Positions 29,716-39,427 are shown, numbered from the stretch's first letter. The stretch: DNA of 64,000 nt from an uncultured Alphaproteobacteria bacterium (GCA_903934325.1 CAIZNH010000031.1:1-64000), one strand, 5' to 3'. A program made the numbers and translations. The notes: generated from the sequence alone by a model not told the origin.

Positions 29716-31617
29716 CTAAGTCGGGGTCAAATGGTGGCTAGCGGGGGGCAAAATGGCCCCTAGATGCGGCACGAAAGTTGGATTTGCGCCGTAATTGAAC
29801 GTGAAAACATGGGTTTGCGTGCGGCGGACCCGAATCCCTTCGGGCAAATCGAGCAGAAAAATCCCGGCTTCCTGCGCCATCCTCTCCACCAGCAGCCTTA
29901 GCAGCGCGCGATCGGGCCAGATCGCGCAATAGCGGACCCCGTTTCTGTAGGAAACGACTGTCCGGCCCGCGCTGTCGACGAGCTCCGGCGAGGCCTCGCC
30001 CGTCACATCTTCGCGCCAGCGGGTGACTGCAAAGCCGTCCGCCGCCTCGGCCACCCCGCCGCGCAAGCTCTCGACGCGGGTTACGGTCACGCCAAGCACC
30101 TCGCTGAGCGCGCCGGGGGCAAGGCCTTCGGGGATCGCGAAGCTCCGCGTCTTGCTGCCAGAGCGCGGCCCGATCAGCACGGGGCACTTAAGCGCCGCAA
30201 GCTTCTCGGCAAAGCCATCCGGCACAATCGGCAGGGTGGGCACCACCACCATGCGGTAGGCCGACAGGTCCGCCGAGGGCGCGACGATATCGACATCGAG
30301 CCCGCGTGATCGCAGCGCCGAATAGGCCTCGAACACCAGTTCGAGATAGCGGAAGCTTTGCCCCTGCGGCTGGATGCCGATCACCCATGCAGCCTCGTAG
30401 GAGAACACCAGCGCGACCGGCGCGCGCGGGGCCTGCTGCGGGCCGATCGCCTCCAGCACCGCCGCTGCGGCGCGCACTTCGTCCGCCGCCTCGGCCTCGG
30501 AGCTGTCGGGCCGCAGCAGCCCCGCGTGCATCTGCTCCTGCGCGAAAGGCGCCTGCCGCCAGCGGAAATAGCTGGTCAGCTCGGCCCCGTGCGCGCAGGC
30601 CTCCAGCGTCCACAGGGCGACCATTCCGGGCAGCGGTGCGGGGTTGAAGCGCGCCCAGTTCACCGGCCCGGGCTGCTGCTCCATCACCCCCCAGCGCCCC
30701 TGCGAGCACCCGCGATAGAGATCATGGTGGAAGGCAGCGATATCGGGGTGGCCCTGCCTGAGGTAAGCGGCCTTCTCTTGCTGGCAGAACCAGAATTGTT
30801 CGAGGAACCCCAGCGGATAGGAATCCCACGTCGCCACATCGATATCGCGGCCGACATCATGGTGATCGAACTCGGTGAAGAAGCCCATGAAGTTGTGGGT
30901 GATGGGGGTGCCGGGCGAATGCGCGCGCAGGATATCCACCTGTTCGCGGTTGAAGCTTGCCACTTGGTCCGAGGCAAAGCGGCGGTAATCGAGCCAATGC
31001 GCGGGGTTCGCTTCGGTGACGGTGAGGTGCGGCGGATCGACTTCGGCGAAGCTGCGATATTCCATGCTCCAGAAGACATTGCCCCAGGCGGCGTTGAGCG
31101 CCTGCGGGGTTTCGTAGCGCGCCGCCAGCCAGCCGCGAAAGGCGCTCGCGGCGGCTTCGGAGAAGCTCAGCACCGTATCATGGCAGCCATATTCATTATC
31201 GGTCTGCCACATCGCGAGCGCGGGGTGCTGGCCGTATCTTTCCGCCAGCGCGGCGGTGATCCGGCGGCTTTCCGCGCGGTAGCCTTCGTGGCTGAAGCAA
31301 TAGTGCCGGCGCGAGCCGAAGCCGCGCGGGCGGCCCTGTTCGTCGATCGCGACCATATCGGGCATGGTGTCCACCAGCCACTTGGACGGGGTGGCGGTGG
31401 GCGTGCCGAGGATCACTTTCAGACCGGCGGCGTGGAGCGTGTCGATGGCGCGGTCCATCCAACTCCAGTCGTAATGACCCGGCTCCGGCTCGATCCGGCT
31501 CCACGCGAATTCGCCGATCCGGACGAGCGAGAGGCCCATGGCGCGCATCCGGCGCGCGTCCTCGGCCCAGAAGTCCTCCGGCCAGTGTTCGGGATAGTAG
31601 CAGCAGCCGAGTTTCAC
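29716..31617 (-). CDS. Beta-galactosidase, GH42
   Basis: 633 residues from a GTG that overlaps the stop of the alpha-galactosidase gene (GTGA), giving the family-typical start VKLGCCYYPEHWPEDFW. The (beta/alpha)8 barrel has acid/base Glu142 in QTDNEYGCHDT and nucleophile Glu313 in GVMEQQPGPVNW; the C-terminal part has the class-I glutamine-amidotransferase-like trimerisation domain (YRMVVVPTLPIVPDGFAEKL). No signal peptide, so it acts on imported galactosides. Co-transcribed after the GH36 gene. Confidence 0.93.
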   Translation of the reverse strand: MKLGCCYYPEHWPEDFWAEDARRMRAMGLSLVRIGEFAWSRIEPEPGHYDWSWMDRAIDTLHAAGLKVILGTPTATPSKWLVDTMPDMVAIDEQGRPRGFGSRRHYCFSHEGYRAESRRITAALAERYGQHPALAMWQTDNEYGCHDTVLSFSEAAASAFRGWLAARYETPQALNAAWGNVFWSMEYRSFAEVDPPHLTVTEANPAHWLDYRRFASDQVASFNREQVDILRAHSPGTPITHNFMGFFTEFDHHDVGRDIDVATWDSYPLGFLEQFWFCQQEKAAYLRQGHPDIAAFHHDLYRGCSQGRWGVMEQQPGPVNWARFNPAPLPGMVALWTLEACAHGAELTSYFRWRQAPFAQEQMHAGLLRPDSSEAEAADEVRAAAAVLEAIGPQQAPRAPVALVFSYEAAWVIGIQPQGQSFRYLELVFEAYSALRSRGLDVDIVAPSADLSAYRMVVVPTLPIVPDGFAEKLAALKCPVLIGPRSGSKTRSFAIPEGLAPGALSEVLGVTVTRVESLRGGVAEAADGFAVTRWREDVTGEASPELVDSAGRTVVSYRNGVRYCAIWPDRALLRLLVERMAQEAGIFLLDLPEGIRVRRTQTHVFTFNYGANPTFVPHLGAILPPASHHLTPT

Positions 31618-33758
31618 GCGATTTTCTCCAGCGCGATGATCCACGCGGTTTCGGGATGGGTGAGGGGGAGGGCCAGGCCCTGCGCCATCAGCGCGGTGCC
31701 TGAGAGGACGAGGCCCTCGCGCCACCCGTCGGCATTGGCGAGGTAATGCCTTGCGCGCGGCGGCCATGGGGCGGGAAGGGTCACGCGGTAACGCGCTGCG
31801 GGATCAAGACCCGCGAGCCGGACGGGCGCAGCATCGAACACTGGCGAGAAACCGGTCTGCGCGGCCAGCGCCAGCGCCTTGCCCTCATGCGCCACCATCA
31901 TCGCGGTGACATTCGGATCGGGATGGGCGAGGCGGTGCAATGCGCCCTGGTGCAGCACGGAGCGCCAGTCCTTGTAGAGCGCGATATGCGCCGCGAGGGT
32001 CTCGCGCTCCTTCTCGCTCATGCGGGCGGGATCGGCCTCCACGCCCATGTGCCCGAAGATCGCGACCTTGGCGCGGAAGTCCATCGCCAGCCGCCGTCCG
32101 GTGATCGGATTGGGCGAGGGGCCGACATGGCTGCCGAGCACTTCCAATGGGAGGAACTGGCTCCACGCCGGGATGATCCGCAGGCGCTCGATGGTGTCGT
32201 TATTGTCGCTGGGCCAGACGCGGTGGGTGCGGGCGAGAACGCCCATGTCGATCCGCCCGCCGCCGCTCGAACAGCTTTCGATCTCGACCTGCGGATGTGC
32301 AGCGCGAAGGCGATCAACGAGGGCGTAGAAGCCCTCGGCCTGTCCGGGGGCGCAAGGGAAGAGATCGCGGTTATGGTCCCACTTGAGGTAGGCGATGGGG
32401 TATTCGCCGAGCAGCGCATCGAGGCGGGTGAACAGATAATCGCGCACTTCGGGGCGCGCCATGTCGAGCGCCAGTTGCCCGCGCATCGTGGGCCTCTTGC
32501 GGCCTTCGTGGTGCAGGCACCAGTCGGGATGGGCGCGGGTGAGGTCGCTGTCGGGCGAGATCATCTCCGGCTCGACCCACAGGCCGAAATCCATGCCCAG
32601 CGCGTGGACGCGGGCGATCAGCGGGGCGAGGCCGTTCGGGAACACGTCAGGCGAGACGAACCAGTCGCCGAGGCTGGTCTGATCGTTGCGCCTGCCGCCG
32701 AACCAGCCATCGTCGAGCACGAAGCGTTCGATGCCGAGGCTCGCGGCGTTCTCTGCGAGTGCGATGAGCTTGTCCTCGGAGAGGTCGAAGGCGAGCGCCT
32801 CCCACGAATTGAGGTGGACCTTGCGCGGTGCCCAAGCGGCGCGGGCGGGCAGCACTTCGGCGCGGGCATAGGCGTGGAAGGCCTGCGCGAGCGCGGAGCG
32901 GTCTGCGCCAAGGGCGAGATGGGCGGCAGGCGTGGTGATGCTCTCGCCGGGGGCCAGCACCGCCTCTCCCGCTTGCAACTCAGCGCCCATCAGCAGCAGC
33001 GCCCGCCCGTCGCCTGCACCCTGATTGTCGGGCGCGAGCGCAAGCCAGTGGTCCCCGCTCCATGCGAGATGCGCGCCGAGCACCTCCTCGCCAGAATGGA
33101 GCAGCAGCCAGTTGCCGCCGCCGAAGCCCTGCTTGCCGATCGCGGTGCGGCGCATCAGCCCGTCCGGCGCGATGGGGCGCCGGTGCTCCTGCATCTCGCC
33201 CGCCCAGCGGCCCGCAAAGCTCGTCAGCTCGGCAAAGCGGCGCGGCACCGGCAGGGCGAGTGCGGCGAGGGCCTCCACCGCCAGCGCGGCCGTGCCGGTG
33301 TTGGTGAGGGTCAGGCGGGAGGTGAGCACATCGCCCGCGCCGATCTGCCAGCACAGCATCGCCTCCACCCCTGCGAGCCGGTCGGCAAAGCGGATCGTGA
33401 GCGCGCGTCCGGCGCAATCCCAATCGCTGACACGGCAATCGGTGGGGAGGGCGCGGCCATCGCGCCGCAAATCGAGCACCGGCGTGCCGCTCCATCCGCC
33501 CTTCCTTTCGGGCAGCAGACCCGGCACCGGCGGCACATCGGGCTGGCTCTCGTGCCGCCCGCGCGCGGTGGCGCTCGCCAGCATCGCGAGGTCTTCGCCC
33601 TCCGGCAGGCGCGCGCCGAGGTAGACGCAATCCGCCGCGCCCCCCGCCTCCAGCGCGAACGCCAGCGTCAGCGCCTCGCCATCCAGCCGCACATAGTCCA
33701 ACCGCGCTCTCCCTCGCCCGCGCCGGTGATGAATCTCGCCGCGAGGCTTGTCCGCCAT
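31614..33758 (-). CDS. Alpha-galactosidase, GH36
   Basis: 714 residues. N-terminal beta-sandwich followed by the catalytic barrel: FVLDDGWFGGRRNDQTSLGD, WVEPEMISPDSDL, nucleophile Asp in IAYLKWDHNRDLF and acid/base Asp in VWPSDNNDTIERL, with ESCSSGGGRIDMG near the +1 site. Typical of bacterial cytoplasmic GH36 (MelA/AgaN-like by length). No signal peptide. No clear ribosome site precedes this ATG, so a start slightly downstream is possible. It is divergent from the sugar symporter gene with 47 bases between and forms an operon with the GH42 gene. Confidence 0.93.
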   Translation of the reverse strand: MADKPRGEIHHRRGRGRARLDYVRLDGEALTLAFALEAGGAADCVYLGARLPEGEDLAMLASATARGRHESQPDVPPVPGLLPERKGGWSGTPVLDLRRDGRALPTDCRVSDWDCAGRALTIRFADRLAGVEAMLCWQIGAGDVLTSRLTLTNTGTAALAVEALAALALPVPRRFAELTSFAGRWAGEMQEHRRPIAPDGLMRRTAIGKQGFGGGNWLLLHSGEEVLGAHLAWSGDHWLALAPDNQGAGDGRALLLMGAELQAGEAVLAPGESITTPAAHLALGADRSALAQAFHAYARAEVLPARAAWAPRKVHLNSWEALAFDLSEDKLIALAENAASLGIERFVLDDGWFGGRRNDQTSLGDWFVSPDVFPNGLAPLIARVHALGMDFGLWVEPEMISPDSDLTRAHPDWCLHHEGRKRPTMRGQLALDMARPEVRDYLFTRLDALLGEYPIAYLKWDHNRDLFPCAPGQAEGFYALVDRLRAAHPQVEIESCSSGGGRIDMGVLARTHRVWPSDNNDTIERLRIIPAWSQFLPLEVLGSHVGPSPNPITGRRLAMDFRAKVAIFGHMGVEADPARMSEKERETLAAHIALYKDWRSVLHQGALHRLAHPDPNVTAMMVAHEGKALALAAQTGFSPVFDAAPVRLAGLDPAARYRVTLPAPWPPRARHYLANADGWREGLVLSGTALMAQGLALPLTHPETAWIIALEKIA

Positions 33759-33805
33759 CCGTCAATGCGCTGTAACCGCGCATAACGAGAGGGGAAAGCG
33801 CGAGA

Positions 33806-35278
33806 ATGACCGAGGCCAGTCTAATCCAGATCGCGGTGTGCCTTGGCATCACCGTGGCCATCGCGCTGGCGACCTGGCTGACGCTCCGGCGCGAGACGCA
33901 TGACGGCTCCAAGAAGGACGTCTATCTCGCAGGCGGCAAGCTCTCGTGGCTGTTCGTCGCGGGGGCGATCACGCTCACCAACCTCTCGACCGATCAGCTG
34001 GTGGGGATGAACGGCAACCAGATGCTGCTGCTTGCCTGGTGGGAGATCAGCGGGTTTGTGGGTCTGCTGATCCTCGCCTTCGTCTTCGTGCCGATATACT
34101 ACCGCGCGCGGGTGACGACCGTCACCGAACTGCTCGAGATGCGTTATGGGGGGGGCGGGATCCGCACGCTGGTCTCGGCGCTGTTCCTGTTCGGGATGGT
34201 GCTGATTTACCTCCCCGCCGGGCTCTATTCGGGCGCGCTGTTTCTGAAGACCGCGGGGATCGATCTGCCGCTGCTGGTGCTCGCGGCTTTCCTCGGAGTG
34301 ATCGCGGCGGCCTATACCATGGCGGGCGGATTGCGCGCGGTGGCGGTGATGGAGACCTATTCGGGGGTCGGCGTGCTGGCGATTGCGGTGCTGATCGTGA
34401 TCCTTGCGCTCAATGCGGTCGATTGGGACATGGCGCGCGGCGTCCCGGCCGAGCGGCTGACGATGGTGGGCGCGGCGGACAGCCCGATCCCGTTCCACAC
34501 GCTGTTCACCGGCATGATCTTCATCCAGATCTACTACTGGTCGACCAACCAGCCGATCACCCAGAAGGCGATGGCAGCGCCCACCGTGCGCGAGGCGCAG
34601 AAGGGGGTGCTGGCCGCCGCGACCATCCGCATCCTCATCATCCCCGCGATTGTCGTGATCCCGGGCGTGGTCGCCTACCAGCTGTTCGGCGACATCAATG
34701 ACGCGGCTTACGGCCGGCTGGTGGGCGAGGTGCTGCCGCCGTGGCTGTCAGGCGTGTTCGCCGCCGCGATTGCCGCTGCGGTGATCGCGCATACCGCCGC
34801 CGTGATGAACGCCGCCGTCGGGCTTTATGCGGTCGACTTCCACGAGAAGTTCGTCGGCAAGGTCGAGAGCCACTGGCGCCTCTCCTCCATCGTCACCGCG
34901 CTTCTCACGATCGCATCGATCGCGCTGGTGCCGGTGTTCCAGAGCGCGCAGAGCATCATCAATCTGCTCCAGCAATTGAACGGCCTCTCCTCGATGCCGA
35001 TCCTTTCGGCCTTCGTGGTCGGCCTGCTGTTCACGGGTGTCGAGAGCCGCGCGGCGATTGTCGGCGTGCTGTGGGGCTTTGCGCTCTATGCGCTCTACAC
35101 CTTCATCTGGCAGCCGGTGGGGCTGATCGGTCTGCACTATATCGACTTCATGGTGGTGACGCTGGTGACGAGCGTGATCGCGGCGCTCGCGGTCAACCGC
35201 TTCCTGCTGGGCGGCCGGGCGCAGTTCGCGCCGCGCAAGGTCTTCGCGCAGCTGGCTGAGGGGCGCGATGAGCCTTGA
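33806..35278 (+). CDS. Sodium/solute symporter (SSS family), probably for galactose or galactosides
   Basis: 490 residues with about fourteen membrane helices. SSS/SGLT signatures: VYLAGGKLSWLFVAGAITLT and NLSTDQLVGMNGNQ near the start, YYRARVTTVTELLEMRYGG, and YYWSTNQPITQKAMAA in the middle. It resembles Vibrio SglT-type sodium/galactose carriers. The gene overlaps galT by 11 bases, so uptake and the Leloir enzymes are made together. Substrate is inferred from context. Confidence 0.88.
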   Translation: MTEASLIQIAVCLGITVAIALATWLTLRRETHDGSKKDVYLAGGKLSWLFVAGAITLTNLSTDQLVGMNGNQMLLLAWWEISGFVGLLILAFVFVPIYYRARVTTVTELLEMRYGGGGIRTLVSALFLFGMVLIYLPAGLYSGALFLKTAGIDLPLLVLAAFLGVIAAAYTMAGGLRAVAVMETYSGVGVLAIAVLIVILALNAVDWDMARGVPAERLTMVGAADSPIPFHTLFTGMIFIQIYYWSTNQPITQKAMAAPTVREAQKGVLAAATIRILIIPAIVVIPGVVAYQLFGDINDAAYGRLVGEVLPPWLSGVFAAAIAAAVIAHTAAVMNAAVGLYAVDFHEKFVGKVESHWRLSSIVTALLTIASIALVPVFQSAQSIINLLQQLNGLSSMPILSAFVVGLLFTGVESRAAIVGVLWGFALYALYTFIWQPVGLIGLHYIDFMVVTLVTSVIAALAVNRFLLGGRAQFAPRKVFAQLAEGRDEP

Positions 35279-36299
35279 TCTGACCCGCCCCCACCGCCGC
35301 TTCAATCCGCTGACCGCAAGCTGGGTGCAGGTCTCGCCGCAGCGCATGGGGCGGCCGTGGCAGGGCGAGGTCAGCCCGCCAGACCCGCCTCCGCCGTCAT
35401 ATGATCCGGGCTGCTACCTGTGTCCCGGCAACACCCGCGTCGGGGGCGAGACCAACCCCGATTACGACGGCGTCTTCGTGTTCGATAACGACTTCCCGGC
35501 GCTCTCCGAGGACGCGGCGGCAGCGGTGAGCGATGATCCGCTGCTGCGCGCCGAAGCCTCTGCGGGCGCGTGCCGGGTGATCTGCTTTTCGCCCGATCAC
35601 GGCAAGTCGCTCCTCGAACTCAGCCCTGAGCAATTGCGCGCCGTGATCGACACTTGGGCAAGCGAGAGCGCCGCTCTGGGTGAGCGTTTCGCGTCGGTGC
35701 AGGTGTTCGAGAACAAGGGCGGACAAATGGGCTGCTCCAATCCGCACCCCCACGGGCAGGTCTGGGCGACGGGCCACATCCCGCAGGAATTGGCCACCGA
35801 GGACGCGCAGCAGCGCGCTTACCTTGCCGAACATGGCCGCCCGCTGCTGCTTGATGTGGCGGAGCGCGAGGCAGGCGGCGCGCGCGTGGTCGAGGCCAAT
35901 GACGACTGGCTGGCACTGGTGCCCTTCTGGGCGGCCTGGCCGTTCGAGACGCTGCTGCTGCCGCGCTTTGCCGTCCAGCGCCTGCCGGAACTGGATGATG
36001 GCCAGCGCGCCAGCCTCGCGGCGATCCTCAAGGCGCTCACCACCCGCTACGACAATCTGTTCGAGACCAGCTTTCCCTATTCGATGGGCTGGCATCAGGC
36101 GCCCTTTGTGGCGGGGCCGAGCGAGCACTGGCAGCTTCATGCCCATTTCTACCCGCCGCTGCTGCGCTCGGCGAGCGTGCGCAAGTTCATGGTCGGTTAC
36201 GAGATGCTGGGCGAGCCTCAGCGCGATCTCACGCCCGAACGCGCCGCCGAAATGCTGCGCGCGGTGGACGGCGCGGTGCACTACAGGAGCCGCGCATGA
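35268..36299 (+). CDS. galT: Galactose-1-phosphate uridylyltransferase
   Basis: 343 residues. The catalytic His-Pro-His lies at 160-162 in MGCSNPHPHGQVWATGHIPQ, the uridylylated nucleophile being the second histidine; zinc-site cysteines are in GCYLCPGNTRVGG, and HAHFYPPLLRSASVRKFMVG completes the family signature. It exchanges UMP between UDP-glucose and galactose-1-phosphate in the Leloir pathway. Its start overlaps the symporter end and its stop overlaps the galK start (ATGA). Confidence 0.96.
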   Translation: MSLDLTRPHRRFNPLTASWVQVSPQRMGRPWQGEVSPPDPPPPSYDPGCYLCPGNTRVGGETNPDYDGVFVFDNDFPALSEDAAAAVSDDPLLRAEASAGACRVICFSPDHGKSLLELSPEQLRAVIDTWASESAALGERFASVQVFENKGGQMGCSNPHPHGQVWATGHIPQELATEDAQQRAYLAEHGRPLLLDVAEREAGGARVVEANDDWLALVPFWAAWPFETLLLPRFAVQRLPELDDGQRASLAAILKALTTRYDNLFETSFPYSMGWHQAPFVAGPSEHWQLHAHFYPPLLRSASVRKFMVGYEMLGEPQRDLTPERAAEMLRAVDGAVHYRSRA

Positions 36300-37459
36300 A
36301 CCGCCGCGAGGCTCTGATCGCCCGCGTCATCGCAGGCTACCGCGCCGCCTATGGCGAGGCCCCGCAAGCGCTCTACGCCGCGCCCGGACGGGTCAATCTG
36401 ATCGGCGAGCATGTCGATTACAACGACGGGCTGGTGCTGCCCTGCGCCATCGACCGCGAGACGATTGTGGCCATCGGAGACAGCGCAAGCGGCCTCATCG
36501 AGACGGCTGCGCTCGACATGGGCGGGGGCGCGCGCGACAGCTTCGATCCTGCCGCCGCGATTGCGCCTTGCGAGCACGAATGGGCCAATCACGTGCGCGG
36601 GGTGGCGCATTTCATCCGCGAGGGCGGGGCTACGCTGCGGCCTGCGCGGATGGCGGTGGCGGGCGATGTGCCGATTGGCGCTGGGCTGTCCTCCTCGGCA
36701 TCCTTCGGCGTGGCGAGCGCGCTGGCGCTCTCGGCCCAAGCGGGGCTTGATCTGCCCCCCGCCACGCTGGCGCTGATTGCCCAGGCTGCCGAGAACCACT
36801 TTGCCGGATGCGCCTGCGGGATCATGGACCAGATGGCCTCGGCGGCCAGCACCACGGGATCGGCGCTGCTGCTCGATTGCCGCACGCTGGAGACCCGCGC
36901 CGTGCCGCTCCATGCGGGCCTTGCCATCACCGTGATCGATTCGGGGTTGCGGCGCAGCCTGACGGAGAGCGCCTTCAACCAGCGCCGCGCCGAATGCGAG
37001 GCGGCGGCGCGGCATTATGGCGTCGCGAGTTTGCGCGATCTCGCTCCGCAAGCGCTCGCTGCCGGGCGGGCGGGGCTGGACGCGGTGCTGTTTCTGCGCG
37101 CCCGCCATGTGGTGGCCGAGATTGCGCGGGTGGAGGCGGTCGCCGCGGCGATGGGCGCGGGCGATACGGCGGCGATTGCGCGGCTGCTCGCCGAAGGGCA
37201 CCGCTCGCTGGCGCAGGATTTCGCTGTCTCGCTCCCTGCGCTTGATGCGCTAGCGGGGGCGGTGCAGGCGGCTCTGGGCGAGCGTGGCGGGGTGCGGTTG
37301 ACGGGGGCAGGCTTTGGCGGCTGCCTTGTCGCGGTCAGCGATGCCGCAGCGCTGTCGGTGATTGACGAGGCCGTGGCAGGCTATAATGCGCGCGCTGACG
37401 TGCCGGCAGCGACCATGCGCTTTGCCCCGGGGCCGGGCGCAGCGCAGATCGCGCTATAA
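36296..37459 (+). CDS. galK: Galactokinase
   Basis: 387 residues, GHMP kinase. N-terminal galactokinase signature APGRVNLIGEHVDYNDGLVL, ATP loop DVPIGAGLSSSASFGVASAL, catalytic-base region FAGCACGIMDQMASAAS and C-terminal motif GVRLTGAGFGGCLVAV. It makes galactose-1-phosphate for GalT. Last gene of the symporter-galT-galK operon. UDP-galactose epimerase (galE) and galactose mutarotase are not present nearby and must be encoded elsewhere. Confidence 0.96.
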   Translation: MNRREALIARVIAGYRAAYGEAPQALYAAPGRVNLIGEHVDYNDGLVLPCAIDRETIVAIGDSASGLIETAALDMGGGARDSFDPAAAIAPCEHEWANHVRGVAHFIREGGATLRPARMAVAGDVPIGAGLSSSASFGVASALALSAQAGLDLPPATLALIAQAAENHFAGCACGIMDQMASAASTTGSALLLDCRTLETRAVPLHAGLAITVIDSGLRRSLTESAFNQRRAECEAAARHYGVASLRDLAPQALAAGRAGLDAVLFLRARHVVAEIARVEAVAAAMGAGDTAAIARLLAEGHRSLAQDFAVSLPALDALAGAVQAALGERGGVRLTGAGFGGCLVAVSDAAALSVIDEAVAGYNARADVPAATMRFAPGPGAAQIAL

Positions 37460-37486
37460 GGGCTCGTCCTCAGACAGACGATTTAC

Positions 37487-37502
37487 AGATATAAAAATAT
37501 CT
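37487..37502. promoter_or_regulatory. AT-rich palindrome upstream of the ArsR-type regulator
   Basis: AGATATAAAAATATCT, a perfect 6+4+6 inverted repeat, immediately followed by a second half-palindrome (TTTATAT), 18 bases before the regulator ATG. In this GC-rich genome it stands out and is the natural candidate operator of the downstream ArsR protein. Confidence 0.55.
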
Positions 37503-37520
37503 TTATATGTTCCGCTCACC

Positions 37521-38501
37521 ATGCTGATCGAGGCCATCTTCAAGGCGCTTGCCGATCCCACCCGCCTGCGCATTGCGCGGCTGCTGGGCACGATGGAGCT
37601 GGCCGTGGGCGAGCTGGCGCAGGTGCTCGGCCAGAGCCAGCCGCGCGTCTCGCGCCATGTCGGCATCCTGTGCGATGCGGGGCTGGCGGAGCGTCGGCGC
37701 GAGGGCAGCTGGGTGTTCCTGCGCCAGAGCGAGGCACGCGGGGCTGTGGTCGAGGCGATCCAGCACCTGCTCGTCACCGCCGAGGCCGAAGAGCCCGCTT
37801 TCGCCGCCCTGTGCGAGGCTGACCGGCGCAAGCTCGCCGCGATCCGGCAGGCGCGGGAGAGTGCGGCGGAGCATTACTTCGCCCGCCACGCCGGCGAGTG
37901 GGACGAATTGCGCGCGCTCCACAGCCCCGATGCCGAAGTCGAGCGGCACCTTGCGCAAGCGCTGGCCGCCGCGCCGCTCGGGCATCTGCTCGATATCGGC
38001 ACCGGCACGGGCCGCATGGCGGAACTGTTTGCCGAAAAGGCCGAGCGGGTCGTGGCGCTCGATCGCAATCTCGAAATGCTGCGGGTGGCGCGGGCCAAGC
38101 TCCAGCACCTGCCCGCCGCGCGGATCGAACTGGTGCAGGGCGATTTTGCCGATCTGCCCTTTGCCGATGCCACCTTCGACACCGTGGTGCTGCATCAGGT
38201 GCTGCACTTCGCGCAGGATCCGGGCGTGGCGCTGGCCGAAGCGGCGCGGGTGACGCGCGCGGGCGGGCGCATCGCGATTGTCGATTTCGCCAGCCACGAT
38301 CACGAGGAACTGCGCACCCGCCACCAGCACGCGCGATTGGGCTTCACCGATCGCCAGATGGCCGATCTGCTCAAGGCCGCCGGCTTTGCCGCCAATCCCC
38401 CCACAGCCCTCGACGGCGGCGAGATCGTGGTGAAGATCTGGACCGCCAAGCGCCGCGCTGCCGCATCCCCCAAGACTGCCGCTCTGGAAACCACCCCATG
38501 A
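37521..38501 (+). CDS. ArsR-family regulator fused to SAM-dependent methyltransferase (SahR-like)
   Basis: 326 residues from ATG 37521. Residues 1-90 are an ArsR winged helix (MLIEAIFKALADPTRLRIAR, GQSQPRVSRHVGILCDAGLA); residues about 150-270 are a class I methyltransferase fold with motif I HLLDIGTGTGRMAELF, the acidic VVALDRNLEML and ARVTRAGGRIAIVDF. In Proteobacteria such fusions (SahR family) sense S-adenosylhomocysteine and control methionine-cycle genes. Its stop overlaps the metF start (ATGA) and metF overlaps metH, so regulator and targets form one coupled operon. The AT-rich palindrome upstream suggests autoregulation. Confidence 0.85.
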   Translation: MLIEAIFKALADPTRLRIARLLGTMELAVGELAQVLGQSQPRVSRHVGILCDAGLAERRREGSWVFLRQSEARGAVVEAIQHLLVTAEAEEPAFAALCEADRRKLAAIRQARESAAEHYFARHAGEWDELRALHSPDAEVERHLAQALAAAPLGHLLDIGTGTGRMAELFAEKAERVVALDRNLEMLRVARAKLQHLPAARIELVQGDFADLPFADATFDTVVLHQVLHFAQDPGVALAEAARVTRAGGRIAIVDFASHDHEELRTRHQHARLGFTDRQMADLLKAAGFAANPPTALDGGEIVVKIWTAKRRAAASPKTAALETTP

Positions 38502-39427
38502 CCCCGACCCTTGATCAACTCCACGAATATCGCACCGCCACCGACACGCCCCTGTTCTCGGGCCTGCCGGGCGATGTTGCGGTGAGTTTCGAATTCTTCC
38601 CGCCCAAGAGCGAGAAGATGGAAGCCCAGCTGTGGGACGCGGTGACGCAGCTGAAGCCCCTGGGGCCGAGCTTTGTCTCGGTGACCTATGGCGCAGGCGG
38701 ATCGACCCGCGAGCGCACCCATGCGACCGTGGCGCGGATCATTGCCGAAGCGGGCCTTCCGGCCGCCGCGCACCTCACCTGCGTGGCCGCATCCAAGGCC
38801 GAAATCCGCGAGGTGGCCGAACAATATTGGGAAGCGGGCGTGCGCCACATCGTCGCCCTGCGCGGCGATGCGGGCGAGCCCGGCGCGCCCTTCACCCCGC
38901 ATCCTGAAGGCTATGCCAGCGCCGCCGAACTGGTCGCGGGGCTGAAAGAGATTGCCGACTTCGAAATCTCGGTCGCTGCCTATCCCGAAACCCACCCCGA
39001 TGCGGCCAGCGCTGCGGCGGATATCGACAATCTCAAGCGCAAGCTCGATGCCGGGGCCACCCGCGCGATCAGCCAGTTCTTCTTCTCGGCCGAAACCTTC
39101 TTCGCCTTCCGTGACAAGTGCGCGGCGGCGGGGATCGACGCGCCGATCCTGCCGGGTATCCTGCCGGTGACCAACGTGGCGCAGGCGAGGAAGTTCGCGA
39201 GCGCCTGCGGGGCCGCGATCCCGGCGTGGATGGACGGGCTTTTCGAAGGCCTCGACGAGCAGCCCGCCGCGCGCCAGCTGGTCGCCGCGACGGTCGCCGC
39301 CGAACTGTGCCGCCGCCTCTATGCGGGCGGAGTGCGCGACTTCCACTTCTACACCCTCAACCGCCCCGAGCTCGCCTATGCGATCTGCCATCTGCTCGGG
39401 AAGCGCCCTGTCGGAGATGTCGCATGA
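38498..39427 (+). CDS. metF: 5,10-methylenetetrahydrofolate reductase
   Basis: 309 residues. FAD-binding TIM barrel: SFEFFPPKSEKMEAQLWDAV with the catalytic glutamate, SVTYGAGGSTRERTHATVAR, HIVALRGDAG, and SQFFFSAETFFAFRDKC, ending with the conserved DFHFYTLNRPELAYAI. It makes 5-methyltetrahydrofolate for methionine synthase, which is encoded immediately downstream. The gene is coupled to both neighbours by ATGA overlaps. Confidence 0.95.
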   Translation: MTPTLDQLHEYRTATDTPLFSGLPGDVAVSFEFFPPKSEKMEAQLWDAVTQLKPLGPSFVSVTYGAGGSTRERTHATVARIIAEAGLPAAAHLTCVAASKAEIREVAEQYWEAGVRHIVALRGDAGEPGAPFTPHPEGYASAAELVAGLKEIADFEISVAAYPETHPDAASAAADIDNLKRKLDAGATRAISQFFFSAETFFAFRDKCAAAGIDAPILPGILPVTNVAQARKFASACGAAIPAWMDGLFEGLDEQPAARQLVAATVAAELCRRLYAGGVRDFHFYTLNRPELAYAICHLLGKRPVGDVA

